The translations under genes and the position numbers were made by a program. Positions 21,037 through 31,967 of a stretch of DNA of 64,000 nucleotides are shown here, one piece after another. The notes beneath the pieces were generated by a model, which saw only the letters and a list, made by a program, of their open reading frames with translations, was not told where the DNA came from and did no database searches. Source of the DNA: Malachius bipustulatus (Eukaryota > Arthropoda > Insecta > Coleoptera > Melyridae); the NCBI GenBank assembly GCA_910589415.1, contig OU342630.1, positions 51,492,012 through 51,556,011 on the forward strand, written 5' to 3'. Position 1 is the first letter of the stretch. Every line of letters starts with the position of its first letter.

Positions 21037-23234
21037 ATTAGGCGACCAAATCTTCATATATTATATATTAAAAATAAAATACTTTCTGGCCAAAGTCGTG
21101 AAATTATTAATAATGTTTTTATGTATTTTGCTAATGAAAAAGTGAATGGTGGGCCTGTTATAGCAATCGAGAAGGTACAAGAACGCGTGTCCTCGGCAAC
21201 AGGGGTAAGTTTGAGATCAGTGAGAAGAATTATTGGTGAAAGTAAACAAGTCGGCATTAAATCGCCCAGTACAAAAAGGGATAGACTTGCATCAAAAACC
21301 GACCTCGATGGTTTTGATCAAGGATTGTTGCGAAGAATAATTCATAATTTTCACGTGACTGAAAAAACAACACCGTCCTAAAAAAATAACTCAGAAATTT
21401 TGTGAAGATAGTGGGTACACTGGGTCAAAAGAAAGTATAAGGCGCATTATCCATAAATTAGGGTTCCGCTGGCGCAAAACAAAAACTAATCGATGTTTAT
21501 TGATGGAGAAGCAGGAAATACGTTTCTTGCGACTTCAGTTTTTAAGAAGTATGAGAGACTATAGGTCTGAAGGAAGAAAGATTGTATGTATACAGGGTGT
21601 CCCATAATATGTGGGCAATCTCCCGGATTTGGGTAAATTTCGTAAAAATAAATGAAAAAATAGCTATAAAATTAATTCCTCAGAAACACGATAACTTAAT
21701 TAAATACACGTAAAATAGTGTGAAAGATTTCATTTTATGCAGATTCAATTCTAAATGATTTTTTGCGTATTCAGCGTTTGTGTAACTCATTTTAAAATCA
21801 GTTAGAATTGAATCTGCATGAAATGAAATCTTTGACACCATTTGACGTGTATTTAATTAAGTTATTGTTTTGTTTCCTGCTCAATTTACTGTCATAGGTC
21901 AGCCATCTTGTTAAAATTTACTTGAAATTTAGAAAGTTCCTCCGACGCATCACATATTAAAAGGACGTTTATCTCGATAACGGTTCGCTCTATCGAAATA
22001 AATAATGATACATTTTTTATGTAAAAAATATCAAATAAAAAGAAAATTAACCTTAAAAAACTGTAGAACTATTATTTTTATTGTTTTCTTTCAAGTGAAT
22101 GAGGGGGTTATGCCATCCCGAGGTCTATGTATGTGCTACCAAAGATTATGAAACACTATTCTAAACAGTCCCAAATAATACAAAATAAAACAAAAAATGA
22201 TCAAAATCGGTCAAGAAATAAAAAAGTTATTGCAAAAAATTGATTTTCAACCCTCAACTTCAACAGCTAATATCTTTGTAGGGGTGTCTCTGAGGAATTA
22301 ATTTTATAGCTATTTTTTCATTTATTTTTACGAAATTTACCCAAATCCGGGAGATTGCCCACATATTATGGGACACCCTGTATATGGATGAAACATTATA
22401 TTCATGCTTCTCACACCCATAAAAAATCATGGAACGATGATACGTCTCTAGGTCTGAAACAACCTGTCTCAAAAGGACAACGACTTGTCATCATCCATGC
22501 CAGGCGGAGAGAATGGCTTCATACCCAATGCATATGTGATATGTGCGCTTTAAATCAAAAACAAAGTCTGGTGATTATCATGATGACATGAATTTTACAA
22601 ATTACAAGAAGTGGCTAGAGACACAACTTATCCCAAATTTACCAGCCCGAAGTGTACTCGTCATCGATAACGCACCATATCATAACGTGCAAGTTAATAT
22701 AAGGCACCCACCTCGATTAGTAAAAAGGCAGATATGCAGCAATGGTTGTGGGATAAGCAAATACCTTTTGACAAAGGTCTATTTAAGCCGGAGCTCTATA
22801 GATTAATTATTAAGTTAAATAAGCCCATCCACAAAATGTTCCAGATTGACCAAATTTTACAGCTGCATGGCCACAATGTCTTACGTCTTCCACCGTACCA
22901 TCCAGACCTAAACCCAATCGAGCTAGTGTGGGCGGATATGAAACATTACGTTGCAGAAAAAAATGTTACACACGCTTATCAAAATGTTCAGGATTTATGT
23001 GACGAATTTTTCGCAGCCTACACAGCTGAAAAGTGGTCAAATAAGTGCCGTCATGCCAAGAAATTTGAAGAAGAGCTTATGGCCAAAGAAGGTGCCATGG
23101 ACATTGTGGTGGAGAATTTAGTTATTCAAATGGGAGGCGTCGACGATGACGAAGATACCGAAAGTGACGACAGTAGTAGTGATAATAATGAACCGCTATC
23201 AGATGCAGATAATAGCATATCGGAGACGGGCTAG
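21037..23234 (+). pseudogene. DDE_3 (IS630/Tc1-mariner superfamily) transposase, broken and split by a MITE
   Basis: The intact protein would cut and paste its own DNA element. The N-terminal part shows a helix-turn-helix region (LSGQSREIINNV, then SLRSVRRII) from about 21,085. After a frameshift near 21,378 comes GSKESIRRIIHKLGFRWRKT. The coding sequence is then interrupted by a 792-bp MITE (21,591-22,382). Beyond it come the first catalytic Asp in YMDET (22,381 on), the second in VLVIDNAPYH (22,666) and the catalytic Glu in PDLNPIELVWADMK (22,920). About 84 residues separate the last two, longer than in mariner. The acidic Ser/Asp-rich tail ends at the stop at 23,232. Further frameshifts lie near 22,550 and 22,730. 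Relatives occur at about 59,990-60,315 and 63,321-64,000. Terminal inverted repeats were not found. Confidence 0.85.
21591..22382. mobile_element. TA-flanked MITE with ~95-bp TIRs inserted in the transposase
   Basis: The ends are inverted copies of about 95 bp (TACAGGGTGTCCCATAATAT ... ATATTATGGGACACCCTGTA), flanked by TA, as in the Tc1/mariner superfamily. A second, nested hairpin of about 170 bp lies at 21,691-21,866 (CATTTTATGCAGATTCAATT with its inverted copy). There is no coding capacity. It interrupts the codons just before the first catalytic Asp of the host transposase. Confidence 0.85.
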
Positions 23235-23317
23235 AAAATACGTAGGTGAATTTGAATTACAAATAATAATTTTTTATTGAGTAATCGTTGATTCTCCTAA
23301 GTCGATTGAGCTATAAT

Positions 23318-23620
23318 CTTTTTTTTTATTGAAAATGCACATACACTGCAGGGAAATCCCTATGACGCTCTGGGGGAGCGGTGCATGAGCGGAGATATCG
23401 ATTCACGTTGGCCTTGAATCTCTGTAGGTTGTATACTTCGGTAAACACGCCCTTTGGAATGCTATTTCAAAGTGATGCGGTTCTATACATAAAAGAAGTC
23501 TGAAATAGGGTGGTACGAGGTGTAACGAGCTGAACCTGATACGAATGAGCGTCTGCGGCTCGACGTGTATTTCTGCCCGGGCTTGTTCTTGGTGGGATCA
23601 AGCATCTGAATTGCTATACT
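23318..23620 (-). pseudogene. 3' end of a second non-LTR retrotransposon ORF2
   Basis: Minus-strand translation in a shifting frame gives RRRSFVSGSARYT, RTASL, IPKGVFTEVYNLQRFKANVN and PPERHRDFPAVYVHFQ. This is the C-terminal pattern of non-LTR reverse transcriptases (a short LWN..P..V....F region). It is followed by AATAAA and an A-run at 23,317-23,330, the expected 3' end. Only the last ~100 codons remain. Confidence 0.5.
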
Positions 23621-23757
23621 AAATTAATCATTTTTTACTTGAGAAGTCTTTTGAAAATTTTGGAAAATATAAAAATAAATTCACAAGCTGGTGTTACCAG
23701 CACCAGTGACTCACTAAAGTAATAAAATTCCGGATTTTAACAATAATTACAGAACAT

Positions 23758-23979
23758 TCATTTTTGGTCAAGAACTTTGATACTCAGTGTATCGACCACA
23801 GGCGTGTTATCGTGTAGTGTATCAATAAGGCGCCGCTCAGCGGCCACCTTATCTGATGTGTCGACCTGTCCAGGATTCAATTTGTGCTGTGTGCATCTAA
23901 CGTCGGCTATCCTCATTACTTCCGCCCACTTATATTCAAATACCCAATAACAGGGATTGTGTTGGCAAATCGGTGTCAT
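23758..23979 (-). CDS. Unknown 73-codon frame
   Basis: The frame begins MTPICQHNPCYWVFEYKWAE. The composition looks protein-like (Cys/Trp-rich start, charged middle) and it lies between the retrotransposon end and the LTR. I do not recognise it, and it may be a fragment of another mobile element. Confidence 0.2.
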   Translation of the reverse strand: MTPICQHNPCYWVFEYKWAEVMRIADVRCTQHKLNPGQVDTSDKVAAERRLIDTLHDNTPVVDTLSIKVLDQK

Positions 23980-24045
23980 CCTAAAATTTCCGCGCAGCTT
24001 TATTACTATATCTTTTGGCCGTTCAGAGAATAGATAGTTTGATTT

Positions 24046-24357
24046 TGTTGTAGACTAATTTGTAGAGGCACAGGGAAACACCGTATTTCTACAACTATTT
24101 TTATTCAACTCTAATCTCGTAACACTTCGTAATTGATTATTATTAGAATATATAAGAATACATTGAGTAGCAGCCCGGAGCGTTTCCATTTCCTCACTGA
24201 TCTTGTTCGCGTTGAACTCTGTCTGTCCTCGTTCGACGTCTCCCCACTGCTACTGCTTGCAGACGGTCCGTGGTTCCCCGTCGAAACTCACCGTCAGACC
24301 ACCGTACTGCCGGCGGCGGAAGCAGCCAAGGACAGCTACCGTAGAGGTGGTCCCACA
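24046..24357 (-). repeat. 3' LTR of the gypsy-type element
   Basis: This LTR is 312 bp and matches 29,445-29,756 throughout. On the minus strand it carries an AATAAA signal (GAATAAAAATAG) about 60 bases before its end, which supports the orientation. Open frames through it on both strands are incidental. Confidence 0.9.
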
Positions 24358-24507
24358 GTCGACCATCCTGATAAAAAGGCCGTCCTCGGACTTGAAGACG
24401 TCGGAAGGGTAGGCGTCGCACCACTCGCACCAGACTGAATACTATAACAACTGAAAATCAGGGTAATTAATACTTTGATCTTTTGACAGAGTAGTCAGAG
24501 TAAACCA

Positions 24508-25616
24508 GGATCACACGAGTGATCGAGAAGACGGATACAGAGTAGATTTCAGACTTCTAACGTCACAACAGTGATCTTCTGACAAAGCAGACAGGTTAGA
24601 AGGAAGACAGGATCACAACAGTGATCAAGGAGACAGATTTCAGACTTCTAACGTCACAACAGAGATCTTCTGACAAAGCAGACAGGTTAGAAGGAAGACA
24701 GGATCACAACAGTGATCAAGGAGACAGATTTCAGACTTCTAACGTCACAACAGTGATCTTCTGACAAAGCAGACAGGTTAGAAGGAAGACAGGATCACAA
24801 CAGTGATCAAGGAGACAGATTTCAGACTTCTAACGTCACAACAGTGATCTTCTGACAAAGCAGACAGGTTAGAAGGAAGACAGGATCACAACAGTGATCA
24901 AGGAGACAGATTTCAGACTTCTAACGTCACAACAGTGAACTTCTGACATAGCAGACAGGTTAGAAGGAAGACAGGATCACAACAGTGATCAAGGAGACAG
25001 ATTTCAGACTTCTAACGTCACAACAGTGAACTTCTGACATAGCAGACAGGTTAGAAGGAAGACAGGATCACAACAGTGATCAAGGAGACAGATTTCAGAC
25101 TTCTAACGTCACAACAGTGATCTTCTGACATAGCAGACAGGTTAGAAGGAAGACAGGATCACAACAGTGATCAAGGAGACAGATTTCAGACTTCTAACGT
25201 CACAACAGTGATCTTCTGACAAAGCAGACAGGTTAGAAGGAAGACAGGATCACAACAGTGATCAAGGAGACAGATTTCAGACTTCTAACGTCACAACAGT
25301 GATCTTCTGACATAGCAGACAGGTTAGAAGGAAGACAGGATCACAACAGTGATCAAGGAGACAGATTTCAGACTTCTAACGTCACAACAGTGAACTTCTG
25401 ACATAGCAGACAGGTTAGAAGGAAGACAGGATCACAACAGTGATCAAGGAGACAGATTTCAGACTTCTAACGTCACAACAGTGATCTTCTGACATAGCAG
25501 ACAGGTTAGAAGGAATACAGGATCACAACAGTGATCAAGGAGACAGATTTCAGACTTCTAACGTCACAACAGTGATCTTCTGACATAGCAGACAGGTTAG
25601 AAGGAATACAGGATCA
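24508..25616 (+). repeat. 91-bp minisatellite, about 12 copies
   Basis: The landmark GACTTCTAACGTCACAACAG starts at 24,552, 24,643, 24,734 and so on, the twelfth at 25,553: an exact 91-bp period. The copies differ mainly at a few sites (GATCTT/GAACTT, AAAGC/ATAGC, AAGACAG/AATACAG). Each unit contains the hairpin GATCACAACAGTGATC. Since 91 is not a multiple of three, the array cannot encode a uniform protein repeat. It sits between the pol relic and the 3' LTR. Confidence 0.95.
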
Positions 25617-26149
25617 TTTAAAACAATCCATGGTTTCAGGTTACCTGCGACGATAACTGTTTCAGAGGTTCGAGAACCACGAAGATCTGTGTACCAGATA
25701 ACGATCATTTGGAAGAACTTTCTTCACCAGAACGAGCCCTTGAACTTATTGTAGTTTTGTGGAATGGCCCGTCGCAAGTTTAGCTGTCCGGAGGACCATA
25801 ACTAAATCGTTTTCTGAGTAGGTTTGGATTTTTCGTTTATGATTAATTGAGTAAATAGGCGTTGGGAGCGAGTTTATAAATTTAAGAGTGTTTTGTTTTG
25901 GTGTAGATCGGTGAGGTTTCACACTCAAGCTCAGTAGGGAGACAGAGCTTACAGAATTTTTGCATATAAATTTTTAAAAGAAATCCGAAGAAATCCGAGA
26001 ATTACAGGAATTGATAAAGTTGATTTTTTTTTCTTATTGCATCGGGTTGGATTCTATCGTTGGAACTGTCATGACCAAGATATATGCCAGCTTAGGGGAA
26101 AAGACAATAGGTAGGTACACTTAGTTATTTGCAAGGTCAAATTGTATTT

Positions 26150-26990
26150 CCTTAACAATTGCAAAACTTTTTCCAGTTTAAGGAGACCCTCCTGAAAAAC
26201 CGACGATGGAATCAAGATATCGTCCAAATAGGGCATGATGTACCTTTTAAATTGTCCTGTTAGTTATTGGTATACTGTTGGACAATGAATGCATAAATAA
26301 ACGAAAATAAAATAAAAATGACGTGGGATCACGTAATTCAGATAGAATTTTTGGCAGCAGCTGCTGAAAAACAGCAGGAGCATTATACAGACCGAAAATC
26401 ATACGTAAAAAAAACTCGTATTTGCCATCCGAAGTAAGAAACGCTGTCTTTACTATTGAATACGAGGCCATGGGTATACTTGAAAACAACCTGAGTATAA
26501 GTGTCAGGTAATAAATCTGTTATAATTTAGGAGTTTATCAGGTTGGTCTTCTATACGAGGAAGTGAGATTTTATATTTAATAGTCATATTATTTCTATAA
26601 CAAACACATCAACGGAAGTCGCCACTTTTCTGGGGAACGAGAATAATAGGACTAGCATACGGGGATTGAGAGGCACGAATTATTTTCACAGAAGAACTAG
26701 CAACAGTTCTATAATAGTTTATCTATTATTTCTTGCGCTTCAAGACTTGACTGGGCCGATATGAAGTATAAACAACTGGAACCGACGATTTATTTCCAGG
26801 CGGGCAGCGGATGTGTTGCCCATTTCTTTTAAAGTGGTAGCTACACAATTACGATTTGCATTTTAATAACTGCTGTTTTCTGAAATTATAGTGACGGGAG
26901 GGCGATTATTTACAAAAGTAGTAACACCAAGGCTAGTGGCACAAGAAAATAATTTAATATCTTTGCTATTTTTCGAAATGTAATGTGGGG
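26150..26990 (-). pseudogene. Gypsy-type reverse transcriptase relic
   Basis: Reading the minus strand downwards from 26,990 gives fragments of a Ty3/gypsy pol: a protease-RT linker, IIRASQSPYASPIILVPQKS (about 26,690), ISLPRIEDQPDKL (about 26,560), KTAFLTSDGKYEF (about 26,440), RMIFGLYNAPAVFQQLLPK (about 26,390), and MPYLDDILIP with the catalytic Asp pair near 26,220. The order and spacing are right for the family. Several stops and frameshifts separate the fragments, so no active enzyme is made. RNase H and integrase are not recognisable downstream. Confidence 0.8.
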
Positions 26991-29444
26991 TTGTAAAATT
27001 ATTCCCTAGAAGGATATCAGCGGAACACATAATTATGATCAGGTACCACCACTATATATTTAGATCCACAGGTGTATTGCTATGATATTTACATTTATAA
27101 TTAAATATCATAATATCATAATATCATAATATAATATATAATCAAAGATATGATATTTACTTTACTGATATTTCGCACATCGATATCAAATATGTAAGAA
27201 TGAAAGAGATTGAATCTGACTTACGTTCTTTTACAATTCTGACATCCTAGTCAAATCATTACGTCCATTAGTCTTATCATGAAGAAATATTACCTTCACA
27301 ACTTCACAGTACCTAAGTATTTTAATTACATTCGTCTTCATCAGTTAGTAAAATCATTAGGACTCCATTGCTTACATTCTTTATGTAGTTTTTTTTTTTA
27401 CAAAGAAAAAGCTATAGGTAGGTACTTATAACATAATTTTTCCAAAAAAAGAAAAGTTTTTTATACTTTATGAAACTTCTTAATTCACGGGGCGCGTTTT
27501 TATTTACCACTTTTAAGCGTTATTTATTCCTGGGAAAATTTTATACACTCGGGCATTAGCATCCCTACACATTATTTCCAACAATTCCAACTCATTAATA
27601 TTAATCATTATGATATTCAATATTCCGTGAACCTTCGTTCTTTATTTTATGCTGTGCGGGTAGAAGAAGACTGACTGGCTGAAGAAGAGAAATCTTGCGC
27701 CTTGCGCGCCAACAGCGTGTTCAGAACGTCAGAGTGCATCAGAAAGAATCGGATAGAAAATGTGAGACTTTAAAAGAGATAAACTATTTAAAAGTCAGGC
27801 CCTCTTGTTAGGGGCTCTTTGCCTCTCTCTCACTTGCAATTGCACTAGGTTTATATTACCTATTATTTTTAAATAAGTATTAGGTCGATTCTACCAAAGA
27901 CGGACGTCGAATTTATATTTCAATAATATCGCCTCAACTTCATAGTATAATAATTCCCAAATTCGTCGCTAAAATTTACGAAAAATCTACTCTCACTTTG
28001 ATCTGCGTCACGTAAAGTCGAGGTAATCTTCACGCAATTTAGGTTAGGTGATTTAGAGTAGTATACCGTAGAATTGTGTATTACTCATGTTTCGGTTTAT
28101 TTGGGGGGAGTTACTTATTGTGTTTTGTTCTGTAAGTTATTTAATTATTATCTACTGTATTCATTGGACTTTTTGCCCTTAAGGAGCATTTTTGATTGTT
28201 TAACATAGACTTGTTTTCAGGCAAATTTTGTAAAGAAAAGTTAAGTAGAGTAGCGAAAGCTAGACTTCGCCTTTGTATGATAAGTACTAAGTTAAAATAA
28301 AGACACTTTTATTTTTTTTTTGTTTCTTTACATGGTCACAAGATTGTCGTTAAAATGTAAAAAAAAATATATAAAACTATTCTGCAAGATGTCACTATAG
28401 TGGGGATAAAACGAAATGTGGTACATGAAAAAAAAAACCTCTTGATGAGTAATACCTGTCTATTAAATTCCATTAAAATATTCAGAGCGGTATTACAGAT
28501 ATTATGAAAAAAAAATTATACATTTTTTTTTTAAACTTTACCACCCTGTATCTCAAAAATTAAGACTTTTAGGACATACGTTCTTATGAAGTTTTCTTCT
28601 TAAAATGGACCCAAAAATCACCCCCTTAAATATTGACATTCAATTACAAAACACCCTGTATACCTAAATAATATAGGTACCTAAATTACGTCGAATCGTC
28701 GACGCAAATGAAGTCTAAACTGCTACTTGGGTTCAATTCTACTTCAGCTTACTTCATGCTCATGCTTCATGCGTTTGCTTTACTTTTACCTATCGAATTC
28801 AAAATATGTCATTTGGACTTTGGAGAGCTCCCCAACTTTACTCATGCTTCTTTTCATTCACTCATCATGCATCTCTCTCAACTCACTAGCTAAAAAATAG
28901 CTGCTTACCTTTAGGAATAATCTCAGAATAATCTTTATTATCTTCTCACAACTCTATTCAACATGGCAATAGCTGCTTACCTTTGAGAATAATCTTTATT
29001 GCAGTGCATCAACTTCGAAAGTTGCAATCTTTAATTTTGGTTAATTTTTGTATGCTGTTTCTCGTAAAAGACCACTGCTTCACCCCTCGTTATTATTTTT
29101 CCTTAGAAAACCTGTAATATGCTCCTCATTTACATACCTGATCTACTTGCTTACCGACACACCAGCTGGATATCAATCCAATACGTTAATACTTAATACT
29201 CAGGGTTTCTTGCAAGATTTATTGAGTTTCCTTTTTCCGACAGCTCGTCCAAGTCTTGATCATGTTAAATTTATTTCAACGGAAATTTGCCAAAATTTAC
29301 TTTATTTTTCTTCACTTTCACCACGAAGAGGCATTTTTGTGAAATGGTTATAACTGAGATTTGTCTGTATTAAAAACACATCGATACTTCACAGTATTAC
29401 ACCTCAAAATTCGTTAGTTTTAGGTTCGGACCACTTCTGACAAC
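26991..29444. other. Remaining interior of the LTR element, mostly unrecognised
   Basis: This should correspond to the gag side and leader, but no gag or protease motif is readable. It contains a TATCATAA simple repeat (27,090-27,140), the 170-bp dispersed repeat at 28,493-28,664, and a duplicated TAGCTGCTTACCTTT motif (about 28,900 and 28,968). Some of it may be later insertion. Confidence 0.4.
28493..28664 (+). repeat. ~170-bp dispersed repeat, copy 2
   Basis: This is a direct-orientation copy of 7471-7637, from TACAGATATTATGAAAAAAA to ACACCCTGTATAC, inserted in the interior of the LTR element. Confidence 0.8.
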
Positions 29445-29756
29445 TGTTGTAGACTAATTTGTAGAGGCACAGGGAAACACCGTATTTCTACAACTATTTT
29501 TATTCAACTCTAATCTCGTAACACTTCGTAATTGATTATTATTAGAATATATAAGAATACATTGAGTAGCAGCCCGGAGCGTTTCCATTTCCTCACTGAT
29601 CTTGTTCGCGTTGAACTCTGTCTGTCCTCGTTCGACGTCTCCCCACTGCTACTGCTTGCAGACGGTCCGTGGTTCCCCGTCGAAACTCACCGTCAGACCA
29701 CCGTACTGCCGGCGGCGGAAGCAGCCAAGGACAGCTACCGTAGAGGTGGTCCCACA
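29445..29756 (-). repeat. 5' LTR of the gypsy-type element
   Basis: This LTR is 312 bp and matches 24,046-24,357. It is followed on the plus strand by the ATTT target copy at 29,757-29,760. In element sense, the bases just after it read GTTGTCAGAAGTGGTCCG. A primer-binding site is not clear. Confidence 0.9.
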
Positions 29757-29760
29757 ATTT

Positions 29761-30700
29761 ATTTAACTGAATCTATTCATTCCAAAAATTCCATTGTTAA
29801 TAAGCTGAAATGCGTTCGCTTTCATGATTTTATTAGATAGAATCCCAGTCTTGTTTCGATTTTGCTTACCGAAACTGTGTGTAAATTATAAATAAAAAAT
29901 AGCTTGTATTGGACCGAAATGAAGATCTAGGTTTTTATTAATTCAAATAATAATTTTCATCCGTTGGTATTTCGTCATCTAAAAATAATTTACACATCCA
30001 AAGAATGCAGACAGCTATTGTATTATATTATAGTTCAATAACATTCCTAAGAATTTATATTCGATGCTTCCGGTGTCTGCTGCGGAGTTTGCACAAGTGA
30101 TTCCCCGCTTGTTATAAGGTCATCCATTCATCCAACTAATTCTACACTACTTGGGAGTCTAGTTTCAACATAAAAATGAACGGATGCATTAAATTAATAA
30201 ACACACAAAAAATCTCTGCCTCGAGAATTGGATTATTATTGAAGGACTTGATTTCCCACCAGCAACAGTTATAGAGTAAGATCCCAGAGCGATCAGACAT
30301 AACTAATTTTCACATAGATGAAACCTTATGTTCTCAGTAGCGTCACATGTGCTTAGAATACCTGCGTGCATGTGGAAGCTTTCCGCGTGACACCTGGGCA
30401 GGTACCAGGTGTGAAAGGTAACTGAAAATAATGGTTATTTAACTTAAATTTACATGGCTAATTTTTATATATATTTTGTAGAATATTATTGTAAAGTCGT
30501 ATCATAAGCGTGAGACACTTTTCATGGGCCAAAACTTTTGTCAGACGCTTTAAAGCTCCACAAAAAATAACTTAACTTTACTTATTTTTACATGTCTGAT
30601 TTTTAAATATGTTGTTAAGACAATTATTATTAAGCTGTGTTTAATTAGTCAGACAGAATTGAGTGACCAAATACCCCTTAAATATAAAAATTATGCAGCC
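29761..30700. other. Spacer without recognised features
   Basis: I see no gene or repeat that I can support between the LTR element and the inverted repeat at 30,713. Confidence 0.4.
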
Positions 30701-30712
30701 GTGAGTATGAGT

Positions 30713-31055
30713 GCGAGAGCACTATGCGCATGCGTGTCAGAGTAAATAATTTAAATATATTAAGAATACTTACGGTACAGCTCTCAATTTAAGATTTTTG
30801 CATCTCCATTTCAATAAGATTAATTTCGACATTAAGGTAATTATTAGTAAGTATTGAAGTAAATTAATTCATTTTAATATATTTGGGATAATTAATCTGT
30901 TCAGAGCTATTTATTTTAATGAAAAATTTTATTTCATTGTAACAAATATAGCTGTTGAAAAATCATCGTAATCATCGTCATAATCATTAGAATTAAGAAT
31001 TAAGTTAGTAAGAATGTCACACTCGCTCTGACACGCATGCGCATAGTGCTCTCGC
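30713..31055. mobile_element. MITE-like element with a perfect 30-bp inverted repeat
   Basis: Positions 30,713-30,742 (GCGAGAGCACTATGCGCATG, continuing CGTGTCAGAG) and 31,026-31,055 are perfect reverse complements around ~280 bp of AT-rich DNA. The perfect GC-rich arms in AT-rich surroundings suggest a recent element. Confidence 0.7.
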
Positions 31056-31849
31056 ATAGTGCATAATACAGATTATTCGGAATACAAAACTTTTTTTTTG
31101 CTGTAAAAGCTTTTGAATTTTGTTTTTGAAAAAGCTATTGAAAGAAACTGACTGCTTGAATTGAGCAGAAACTGTTCTAAGAAGCATGTATTTTGAACAA
31201 AATTATACTTGATTTTGAGAAACCAACGATTGAAAATACTCTTAGAAAAAAAAGTTGGAAGCTAGGAGATTATAAAACAAAAATATCCACGTTCTATTCA
31301 AAGACGAAGACAATGATTCTAAGCTTAAGAAAAAAATCCATTTCATATCGACGTAGCGTTACAATCGACATGGAAAACTCAATAATGACAATAGCTTTAG
31401 AGTTAGATAAAAATATTTGACCTACTTTTATGTTGATAGATCATGATCAATTAATTAATACCATTAAGAGCTAGCCGCTACTGCTTTTCACATCACATCG
31501 TCTAAGGTAATTAAGAAAATGATTAAAGAGAATAACTAAGGAAGAAACTCCTGGATATTTAGATGCCATAATTGATTTTTTGAATTCTTTGATATTTACA
31601 TAAAAGAGAAATAATGTTTTGACATCGTAATTGCAGGAAACTGATTAGAAAGTAAAAACCATCACTCAAAAGAAGTACCCTCCGACCTACTTTATGAAAA
31701 AATTATTAGATCTGAGTGTCCATGAAAGTCACGTTGGACGATTTTAATGAAATAGTTTCATGTTCATATGTACATATTATTTAACAACGACAAAGTTTTC
31801 TGAACGACTCGACGTTACAGCAAATGGTCGGGTAAAGACAGAGACATCG

Positions 31850-31967
31850 ATGTTTCACTGATAATTTTCAGCTCATCAGTTTACCGTACCTACCTCCAAG
31901 TACACACCAGGAAAGAAGTGTGTCGAACAGAAAAATAATTAGATAACAATAAAGGGTATTGTTCACC
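31850..31967 (+). promoter_or_regulatory. Conserved upstream block / putative 5'UTR of OR gene 1
   Basis: The block CACTGATAATTTTCAGCTCA-TCAGTTTACCG, followed by CACACCAGGAAAGAAGTGTG and TCGAACAGAAAAATAAT, is kept almost unchanged before all four units (here, 40,155, 47,752 and 53,757). TCAGTT at 31,876-31,881 fits the arthropod initiator, about 90 bases before the ATG, and no TATA box is obvious. The initiator reading is inference. Confidence 0.4.

Larger units (their letters stand above)
24046..29756 (-). mobile_element. Ty3/gypsy-type LTR retrotransposon, non-autonomous, young insertion
   Basis: Two LTRs of 312 bp (24,046-24,357 and 29,445-29,756) start TGTTGTAGAC and end GGTCCCACA on the plus strand. 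They look identical base for base and are flanked by a 4-bp duplication, ATTT (24,042-24,045 and 29,757-29,760). The RT relic inside is on the minus strand, so 29,445-29,756 is the 5' LTR. The interior of 5.1 kb holds a dead pol, a 91-bp minisatellite next to the 3' LTR, and a copy of a 170-bp dispersed repeat (28,493-28,664). No open gag or integrase can be recognised. Identical LTRs with a ruined interior point to mobilisation in trans, or to gene conversion of the LTRs. Confidence 0.85.

Noticed and set aside
24133..24438. 101-codon frame repeated at 29,532-29,840
   Set aside because: It is the same LTR sequence twice; the frames diverge as soon as the LTR ends, so it is not a conserved gene.
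24508..25616. Regular direct repeats that might suggest a CRISPR array
   Set aside because: The whole 91-bp unit is repeated with no unique spacers, and it lies inside an insect LTR retrotransposon. It is a minisatellite.
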